A stretch of DNA of 28,785 bases from JBDTMC01 sp039934475. GTDB taxonomy: Bacteria > Acidobacteriota > Terriglobia > Bryobacterales > Bryobacteraceae. Both the position numbers and the translations under genes were made by a program. The notes beneath the pieces are model-generated. The model was not told the DNA's origin and did no database searches. It saw nothing but the letters and a program-made list of their open reading frames with translations. Location: the NCBI GenBank assembly GCA_039934475.1, contig JBDTMC010000038.1:1-28785 (forward strand), given 5' to 3'. Positions 23,803 through 28,785 of this stretch are shown in pieces; the stretch's first letter is position 1; every line of letters starts with the position of its first letter.

Positions 23803-23836
23803 CTGTGATACTGTGAGGGTATGCGCAATATCACAG
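23803..23836. promoter_or_regulatory. Inverted repeat operator candidate over the vapB promoter and start
   Basis: CTGTGATA (23803-23810) and TATCACAG (23829-23836) are perfect inverted 8-mers separated by 18 bases. A further direct CTGTGA starts at 23811. The repeat spans the likely extended -10 (TGTGATACT) and the vapB ATG at 23821, as expected for autorepression by a ribbon-helix-helix antitoxin. Confidence 0.5.
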
Positions 23837-24057
23837 TTACCGTCGACGATGAAGTCTACACCCGTGCACGCATCGCCGCAGCGGAGCGTGATACCTCCGT
23901 CTCCGCGCTGGTTAGGGCGTATTTGGTCGAACTCGCCTCGCACGAAACGGAAGGCGAGCGGCTTAAGCGCAAGGAGCGCGAGATCAGGAGCCAGATCGGG
24001 GTCTTTAAGGCGTCCGACAGGCTTTCTCGCGAGGACTTGCATAGGCGATCGGTGTAA
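23821..24057 (+). CDS. VapB-like ribbon-helix-helix antitoxin
   Basis: A 78-aa protein. Residues 1-42 read as a ribbon-helix-helix DNA-binding domain: MRNITVTVDDEVYTRARIAA is the beta strand and first helix, and DTSVSALVRAYLVEL the second helix. The C-terminal half is charged (ERLKRKEREIRSQIG, SREDLHRRSV), fitting a flexible toxin-binding tail. The next gene encodes a PIN nuclease and overlaps by one base (TAATG), the usual toxin-antitoxin layout. Only GAGG two to three bases before the ATG could serve as ribosome site, and a -10-like GATACT ends 8 bases before it, so the transcript may be nearly leaderless. Autoregulation through the inverted repeat is inferred. Confidence 0.85.
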   Translation: MRNITVTVDDEVYTRARIAAAERDTSVSALVRAYLVELASHETEGERLKRKEREIRSQIGVFKASDRLSREDLHRRSV

Positions 24058-24467
24058 TGCCGCACTTCCTCGATACGAATGTCCTGCTCTACTCCATCAG
24101 TCGGAGTTCAGACGAGAGCTTGAAGCGCGAGCGCGCGATTTCGCTTTTGGCCGACGATTCCGGTGCGGTCTCGATTCAAGTACTGCAGGAATTCTATGTC
24201 CAGGCGACCCGGAGCAGCCGGTCTGACGCAATTCCTCACGAGTCGGCTACCGGTTTGATTGAGGCTTGGTCTCGATTCCGCATTCAGGACATGACACTCT
24301 CAGTGCTCAACTCCGCCTTGCTGATTCGCCAAGAGTACGGGTTTTCCTACTGGGACAGCGCCATTGTCGCCGCGGCAAAGGCGCTCGGTTGTGTCCGTCT
24401 CTACACAGAGGACTTGAATCACGGGCAGGTTGTGGACGGCGTTACCATCATTAACCCGTTTCGATAA
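24057..24467 (+). CDS. VapC-like PIN-domain ribonuclease toxin
   Basis: A 136-aa single PIN domain. The acidic metal-binding residues are in place: Asp6 in FLDTNVLLY, Glu45 in LQEFYVQ, Asp100 in YWDSAIVAAA, and Glu118/Asp119 in YTEDLNHG. Known VapC toxins cut specific RNAs, often tRNA or the rRNA sarcin-ricin loop, when not bound by VapB. The start ATG overlaps the vapB stop by one base, so synthesis is coupled. It ends 10 bases from the end of the convergent secreted-protein gene. The target RNA cannot be told from the sequence. It looks intact. Confidence 0.92.
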   Translation: MPHFLDTNVLLYSISRSSDESLKRERAISLLADDSGAVSIQVLQEFYVQATRSSRSDAIPHESATGLIEAWSRFRIQDMTLSVLNSALLIRQEYGFSYWDSAIVAAAKALGCVRLYTEDLNHGQVVDGVTIINPFR

Positions 24468-24477
24468 CCACACCCAC

Positions 24478-25071
24478 CTACAGCTCCAGTTTTCCCGCCA
24501 CCATCATTTCCTTCATATTGAAGGACGCCTGGCGATATTGCCCGGCGACTCCCGGTATATACAGGTCCAGATCGATCCGCTTGTCTTCGGGACTCACTTG
24601 GCGGGGGAAAACAAGCCGCACATACGGATCGGCCGTGCTGGCGGGGAACTGCTGGGACACTTTGTACTTGCGCCTGCCTACGTGAAGCAGGCTCTCGCTT
24701 TCCATTCTGCCCATCTCCGCGCTATCCGCCATTGCCGTCAAATCGCGGATCCGAATCGCGATGACGATGCTCTTGCCGCCGTCCTGTTCCAGGAACTCGC
24801 GGTATTCACTTTGGGCGAAGGTCTCTTCTGTACCTTTCTTCCCAAATCTCCTCCGGCGCTCCGCTTCCGCCTGCCGCATGGGCTGCGCCGTGGCGAAGTA
24901 AACCTGCACCGGCGCGGTTCCGGGAGCCTGTCGCGACGGCTCCGCCCCCTGTGACCACGGCGAGTCTGTGAACAGCTTCATCAGCTCCTCCACCGTCCAA
25001 TCCGCCGGCGGTTGGGCCTCCCAGAATGGTCCCGCCAGCAGGAGCAGCGAGAATAGCGCATACAATTGCAT
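24478..25071 (-). CDS. Secreted protein of unknown function
   Basis: A 197-aa protein with a signal peptide (MQLYALFSLLLLAGPFWEAQ). The mature part begins ADWTVEELMKLFTDSPWSQGAEP, has a basic patch (EAERRRRFGKKGTE), and ends with strands LVFPRQVSPEDKRIDLDLYI and KEMMVAGKLEL. It reminds me of the short GWxTD-like or lipocalin-like secreted proteins of Acidobacteriota, but I cannot place it in a family. GAGGAGAG directly before ATG 25071 supports the start. It is divergent from the aldose-epimerase-like gene with 26 bases between starts and convergent with vapC. Confidence 0.7.
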   Translation of the reverse strand: MQLYALFSLLLLAGPFWEAQPPADWTVEELMKLFTDSPWSQGAEPSRQAPGTAPVQVYFATAQPMRQAEAERRRRFGKKGTEETFAQSEYREFLEQDGGKSIVIAIRIRDLTAMADSAEMGRMESESLLHVGRRKYKVSQQFPASTADPYVRLVFPRQVSPEDKRIDLDLYIPGVAGQYRQASFNMKEMMVAGKLEL

Positions 25072-25097
25072 CTCTCCTCGATTATGCTATTGGACGG

Positions 25098-26135
25098 ATG
25101 ACCGAAGTTACCTATAACAACCGGCGGGCTGTCCGCCTTGAGAACGACCACCTCCGTGTCACCGTCCTTGTCGGGGGCGGTCACATCGCGGAGATCTTCC
25201 ACAAGAAGGCTGGCGTGAACCCTCTTTGGACCCCGCCCTGGCCGTCTATTGAGCCGTCTCACTTCAATCCAGCCACAGACACCGGCTATGGCGCCGATGC
25301 CGAAAGCAAGCTGCTCTCGGGCATCATGGGACATAACCTGTGCCTCGACATTTTCGGCGGTCCCTCCGAGGATGAGGCTGCTGCGGGAATCACCGTCCAC
25401 GGCGAAGGTTCCGTCCTCGACTACGAGATTCGGCCAGACGGCGACGGCCTGCAGTGTACCGTTCTGCTCCATGCGCCGATGCTGCTCTTCCAGCGCCATA
25501 TCCATCTCGACGGTGAAACCGTGCGCATCAGCGAGACGGTGAACAACATGACTGCCTGCGACCGCGCGCTCGCCTGGACGCAGCACGTCACGCTGGGGCC
25601 TCCCTTCATAGAACCGGGCCTCACCGAGTTCCGCACCAACGCCACGCTCTCCAAGACCTTTGAAAGCGACTTCACCGATGGCAAGGGTTACATGGCCATC
25701 GGCGAGGAGTTCGTTTGGCCGCACGTGCCGCACAAAGACGGCGGCGCAGTGGATTTGCGCGTCTTTCCGGCGTATGAAGTCTCCGGCGGCTACACCGCGC
25801 ACCTTATGGATCCCGAAAGCGAAGACTCGCACTTCCTCGCCTGGTCGCCGACCAGCAAACTGCTCTTCGGCTACCGATGGAAGCGGTCCGATTTCCCGTG
25901 GCTCGGCATTTGGGAAGAGAACCGCTGCCGTACTTCGGCCCCCTGGAATGGAGTGACGATCACACGCGGGATGGAGTTTGGCGTCTCGCCCTTCCCGGAG
26001 ACCCACCGCGCCATGATCGACCGCGGCACTCTCTTCGGCGAACGGACCTACCGTTGGATCCCGGCGCGCAGCTCGGCCAGCGTTGACTACACCATCGTCG
26101 CCCGGATGAGCGACACGGTTCCCGATTCGCTGTGA
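25098..26135 (+). CDS. Aldose 1-epimerase/galactose mutarotase-like protein
   Basis: A 345-aa protein that reads as a galactose mutarotase-like beta-sandwich. N-terminal strands (AVRLENDHLRVTVLVGGGHIAEIF) are typical, followed by GHNLCLDIFGGPS, TWTQHVTLGPPF-type segment with His163, and GMEFGVSPFPET near the C-terminus with Glu293. In aldose 1-epimerases a His and a Glu in such positions act as acid and base, so catalysis is plausible but the sugar is unknown. ATG 25098 is taken as the start; the frame is open further upstream but overlaps the divergent gene. No Shine-Dalgarno sequence is seen, and TATGCT lies 9 bases upstream. No signal peptide, so probably cytoplasmic. Confidence 0.75.
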   Translation: MTEVTYNNRRAVRLENDHLRVTVLVGGGHIAEIFHKKAGVNPLWTPPWPSIEPSHFNPATDTGYGADAESKLLSGIMGHNLCLDIFGGPSEDEAAAGITVHGEGSVLDYEIRPDGDGLQCTVLLHAPMLLFQRHIHLDGETVRISETVNNMTACDRALAWTQHVTLGPPFIEPGLTEFRTNATLSKTFESDFTDGKGYMAIGEEFVWPHVPHKDGGAVDLRVFPAYEVSGGYTAHLMDPESEDSHFLAWSPTSKLLFGYRWKRSDFPWLGIWEENRCRTSAPWNGVTITRGMEFGVSPFPETHRAMIDRGTLFGERTYRWIPARSSASVDYTIVARMSDTVPDSL

Positions 26136-26200
26136 TGTAGCCGCAGAATCCTACTTCGGCGTGCGTCTTTTCTCAGGCTTCCTTCGTATGTCCTGGTAGG

Positions 26201-26794
26201 ATGAACGCGACTGCCTGCTATTTCGCGAATGCGATGGCCGACGAAAACACTGAGATCGCCCGCGGCCTTCAACGCCGCGATCCCGACCTCCTCGACAGCC
26301 TCATCGAGAAGTATCAGCACCGCCTGCTGCGTTATCTCGTTCATCTGACCGGCCGCCGCGATCTTGCCGAGGACTTGTTTCAGGAAACCTGGGTTCGCGT
26401 GCTCGAGCGCGGCGGGCAGTACGACGGCCGCCACGAATTCAGTACGTGGCTCTTCGCCATCGCGCGCAATTTGACGCTCGACTACTTGCGCCGCAAACAG
26501 CCTTCGAGCCTCGACACCCTATCCGATGATGACGATGCCACTCCATTCGACATTCCCGCCACCGGCTCGCCATCAGCGTTGGAATTGACGCTACAGCGCG
26601 AACGGAGTGAACAGATCTCGGGGGGCATGGAGCAGCTGCCGGCGAAATACCGCGAGGCCCTGGCGCTGCGCCTCCACGAAGGCATGTCGTTGGAAGAGAT
26701 GGCCGCCGTGACTGGCGTCCCTATCTCCACAGTGAAGTCGCGCATCTATCGCGGCTTGAGTGCCCTACAGGCTTGGTTGAAAGGAGGCCGCTAA
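26201..26794 (+). CDS. ECF-family RNA polymerase sigma factor
   Basis: A sigma-70 family protein of up to 197 aa with region 2 (about 25-93: LDSLIEKYQHRLLRYLVHL, DLFQETWVRVLE, FSTWLFAIARNLTLDYLRR) and region 4 (about 140-190: LPAKYREALALRLHEGMS then VTGVPISTVKSRIYRGL). No region 3, as is normal for ECF sigma factors. The linker is acidic (SDDDDATPFDIP). The start may be ATG 26201 or ATG 26234 (MADENTEIARGL); GGTAGG abuts the first, and the second has no ribosome site. The zinc-finger anti-sigma gene begins right after its TAA stop and uses the AAGGAGG inside this gene, so the two are translationally coupled. Confidence 0.93.
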   Translation: MNATACYFANAMADENTEIARGLQRRDPDLLDSLIEKYQHRLLRYLVHLTGRRDLAEDLFQETWVRVLERGGQYDGRHEFSTWLFAIARNLTLDYLRRKQPSSLDTLSDDDDATPFDIPATGSPSALELTLQRERSEQISGGMEQLPAKYREALALRLHEGMSLEEMAAVTGVPISTVKSRIYRGLSALQAWLKGGR

Positions 26795-27280
26795 GTGAGT
26801 TCCGATCCTCATGAACGCGCAAGGCAGCTGACTACTCTTTCCGATGAAGTCTCCGCTGCGGAGCGAACATGGCTGGCCGCGCACGTGGAGTCTTGCTCAT
26901 CGTGTCGAGGGTTCGTCGAGAGCGCCGGCGAGACGATTCGCTCGTTGCGCGCGATTCCGATCACGGTAAGCGGCAGCCTGCTGGCGGCGACGCGGATGCG
27001 TGTACGCCAGCGGGCGCTGGAGTTGCAGCGCCGCCAGGAACGGCTCCAGACGATCTGGGTCTGCGCCGCGGCGGTCACATTTTGCACCGCCTTCAACACT
27101 GCGCTCTTGTGGCGCGGGTTTGCGTGGCTGAGCCAAAGGTTGAGTCACTCGACGCCGCTCTTTGGACTCGTCTTTATAGCGCTCTGTTTGGCGCCGGCAA
27201 TTGGTGCGGGAATCATTCTGCTGGCCCGCGGAAGTCACAGCGCGGGTCAGAACGGATCGCTTGAACTGGGGGGATTTTGA
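26795..27280 (+). CDS. Zinc-finger anti-sigma factor (ZAS/zf-HC2 type) with two membrane helices
   Basis: A 161-aa membrane protein. The cytoplasmic N-terminus carries the anti-sigma zinc motif His30-x3-Cys34-x2-Cys37 (HVESCSSC). A basic helix (MRVRQRALELQRRQERL) leads to two membrane helices, about 86-106 (TIWVCAAAVTFCTAFNTALLW) and 121-144 (LFGLVFIALCLAPAIGAGIIL). Known relatives hold the cognate ECF sigma factor at the membrane until a signal arrives. GTG 26795 directly follows the sigma stop codon; AAGGAGG (26781-26787) is well spaced. There is almost no extracytoplasmic sensor domain, so the signal is probably membrane or redox based (inference). Confidence 0.88.
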   Translation: MSSDPHERARQLTTLSDEVSAAERTWLAAHVESCSSCRGFVESAGETIRSLRAIPITVSGSLLAATRMRVRQRALELQRRQERLQTIWVCAAAVTFCTAFNTALLWRGFAWLSQRLSHSTPLFGLVFIALCLAPAIGAGIILLARGSHSAGQNGSLELGGF

Positions 27281-27282
27281 AT

Positions 27283-27789
27283 ATGTCAGCAAAGAATGAA
27301 TCTTCGACACGCTTTATGGACGAAGTCCGCATCATCTCGCCATGGACCTACTTCGTCGCGTTTCTCATCTTTGCGTTGGTGATGGCGGCTGTAGCGTTTG
27401 CGGCTCTGAGCGATCCCAATGGTTCATTTTATTCGCTGATCGTATGGGCACCGCTCGGGCTGGTGGCAGGAACAGCGATGGCGTGTTACACCCTGCTCCT
27501 CGGCTACATTAGCCGCGATGCTGCGTGCAGAGGAATGAGCCGCCTTGCGTGGACACTGGTCGCCCTTCTTGTCCCCTACGCGCTAGGCATCGTCCTCTAT
27601 TTCGTCCTGCGTAAGCCGCGTCTGCAAAACTGCCCGCAATGCAATACGGCGATCGAACCTGCATTCGGCTTTTGTCCCAGTTGCCGCTACCGCCTGACTC
27701 CGGCGTGCCCGCATTGCCAGCGCGGCGTGCAGGCAGGCGACAAGTTCTGCCCGTTCTGCGGCGGTCAATTAGAAGTGCCTGTACCATAG
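27283..27789 (+). CDS. Membrane protein with C-terminal double zinc ribbon
   Basis: A 168-aa protein with three transmembrane helices (about 23-43, 51-75 and 90-109) and a cytoplasmic tail of two zinc ribbons: Cys117/120 with Cys131/134, and Cys142/145 with Cys156/159. The pattern is CPQC, CPSC, CPHC, CPFC, the DZANK type. ATG 27283 is chosen over TTG 27277 because GGGGGGA lies 8 bases upstream. The anti-sigma stop (27278-27280) lies 2 bases before the ATG, so this is a third gene of the sigma operon. The family has no established role; position suggests it takes part in, or is controlled by, the ECF circuit. Confidence 0.8.
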   Translation: MSAKNESSTRFMDEVRIISPWTYFVAFLIFALVMAAVAFAALSDPNGSFYSLIVWAPLGLVAGTAMACYTLLLGYISRDAACRGMSRLAWTLVALLVPYALGIVLYFVLRKPRLQNCPQCNTAIEPAFGFCPSCRYRLTPACPHCQRGVQAGDKFCPFCGGQLEVPVP

Positions 27790-27807
27790 CGAATATACTG
27801 GCTCTGA

Positions 27808-28484
27808 GTGAATACCCTGCTGATGGCCAATGCGGCGGTACTGCTGGTCGCCGTCTGTGCACTGAGCGCCGAAACCCCCGCGCATACCCTTCTGCCGACG
27901 GTGACCCTAACCCGCGAGGTGCGCGCCTTGCAGGGACCGCTGAACCGAAACCATGCCAACGTTGCGAAGTTGCGGCAGACAGTCGGCAGCTTCATCATTC
28001 GCCAGATTGACGCGTACCCTACCATCTCCAAGTGCGAATTGCAGAAGCAGCTCGGCCGGGTCTTTGAAAAAACGGAAGGCGATTGCGGTCGTCCGGGGGA
28101 ACGCTATTCGATGGCACCGGAATCGTGCCCGGCGTCTTTGGAGGGTATTTCACCCATAGTCAGGAAGTCGGTTGGTTTAACGATCCGGAAAGATATTGGA
28201 TCCTGGTGGCCGGACAGGTGGGCGGAGCCAGCGGGCAAGTCCTCGGAGGCACAGCTGCTGTTTACGAGATCGGTCCCGAAGAGACGAAACAGATCTGGAC
28301 TGCTCCACCGGGCATCGGCAACCTCGCCGCCTACGTTCCGGCTTACTCCCAGCGCTGGGAGATCGAGTATACCAACTCGAAGCGATTCTACGCGCAGTTG
28401 CCGCAGTCTATGTTTCTCGATGTTTACCAGATCGACTATGGAAAGCACTCGTTTCGCCGCTTGATCCACCAGCCACTCGACTGA
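27808..28484 (+). pseudogene. Secreted protein of unknown function, interrupted by a one-base frameshift
   Basis: Two frames make one coherent protein of about 225 aa. The first (GTG 27808) gives a signal peptide (MANAAVLLVAVCALSAETPA) and a mature start ending in GRVFEKTEGDCGRPG. The sense then moves to the -1 frame at a GGGGG run (28095-28099) and continues GTLFDGTGIVPGVFGGYFTH through to QIDYGKHSFRRLIHQPLD at 28484. Adding one G to the run would restore GDCGRPGGTLFDG. After the run, the first frame reads as Ser/Arg-rich out-of-frame text. I do not recognise the family. It may be a true mutation or a base lost in sequencing. TATACT at 27794-27799 lies 8 bases before the GTG. Confidence 0.7.
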
Positions 28485-28500
28485 ATCGCCACCATACCCC

Positions 28501-28785
28501 ATGCAACGCCGCCTCAAGCAGTCCGCCATGCGATTCAACTTCGATCCGAAGATGCCCTTCGAGGAGATGTGCCGGCAGGCCGCGCGTCTCGGCGTCGTTG
28601 GCTTCGATCACATCGCTCCCCAGGATTGGCCTACCCTACGGAAGTTTGGCTTGACTCCCACTATGAGCCTTAACGGCGGCATCACCTTTGAGAACGGCCT
28701 GATCCACAAGCAAGTGCACGACAGTCTGGTAAAAACGGTCGGTGCGGCGCTGGACGAGTGCGCTGCCAACGGTTGCCCCAACCTG
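28501..28785 (+). CDS. Hydroxypyruvate isomerase-like TIM-barrel protein, cut by the window end
   Basis: The first 95 codons of a gene that runs off the window. The sequence starts MQRRLKQSAMRFNFDPKMPF and goes on EEMCRQAARLGVVGFDHIAP, PTLRKFGLTPTMSLNGG and DECAANGCPNL, the N-terminal strands of a xylose-isomerase-like TIM barrel of the Hyi/hydroxypyruvate isomerase type. Known members interconvert hydroxypyruvate and tartronate semialdehyde or related sugars. The start ATG is 17 bases after the preceding stop, without a clear Shine-Dalgarno sequence. There is no signal peptide or Tat leader. The catalytic metal ligands lie beyond the window, so activity cannot be judged. Confidence 0.78.
   Translation, partial: MQRRLKQSAMRFNFDPKMPFEEMCRQAARLGVVGFDHIAPQDWPTLRKFGLTPTMSLNGGITFENGLIHKQVHDSLVKTVGAALDECAANGCPNL

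Noticed and set aside
24981..26006. 341-aa minus-strand open frame
   Set aside because: Antisense to the aldose-epimerase-like gene, which has family motifs; codon mirror of that gene.

Overview
This is a high-GC chromosomal window with the look of an Acidobacteriota genome, most likely Solibacter/Bryobacter-like. That assignment is inference: it rests on the mix of secreted alpha/beta hydrolases, an S53 peptidase with BACON-type repeats, a Tat-exported Gfo/Idh/MocA oxidoreductase, a hydroxypyruvate-isomerase-like gene, and a YfgM-like protein starting MDRLTRKNLK. No rRNA, tRNA, CRISPR array, insertion sequence or phage gene was recognised. Genes are densely packed and no gene-free stretch exceeds 300 bases; the largest gap is 242 bases (20912-21153).

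Layout. 1-5601: a two-domain alpha/beta hydrolase (+), a small secreted protein (-) and a kumamolisin-type peptidase (-). 5650-8999: a minus-strand overlapping run of glycosylasparaginase, trmFO and xerC. 9039-11115: a small secreted protein, an orphan OmpR-type DNA-binding protein preceded by 11-bp-period direct repeats, an unknown secreted protein and a TonB-like lipoprotein. 11171-16780: a plus-strand run of aroA, a sensorless histidine kinase, an RsbW/SpoIIAB-like kinase, a STAS antagonist, a NarL/FixJ regulator, a YfgM-like membrane protein and dgt. 16865-20519: a minus-strand run of a membrane protein, ada, an SDR oxidoreductase and a diguanylate cyclase. 20693-23727: a stand-alone IF-1, a single-ring ClpA/B-D2-like AAA+ ATPase and a Gfo/Idh/MocA oxidoreductase. 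23821-24467: a VapBC toxin-antitoxin pair. 24478-28785: a secreted protein, an aldose-epimerase-like protein, an ECF sigma / zinc-finger anti-sigma / zinc-ribbon membrane protein operon, a frameshifted secreted protein, and the start of a hydroxypyruvate-isomerase-like gene cut by the window edge.

How the genes may work together. Signalling dominates: a partner-switching pair (13226-14051) sits between a kinase and a response regulator, and there are also an ECF sigma/anti-sigma unit, a c-di-GMP synthase and a receiver-less winged-helix protein. The least explained items are the D2-only AAA+ protein next to a solitary IF-1, the orphan regulator with its repeat array, and the sensorless signalling cluster. 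Several start codons lack a Shine-Dalgarno sequence but have a TAnnnT-like hexamer just upstream, which suggests leaderless transcripts.
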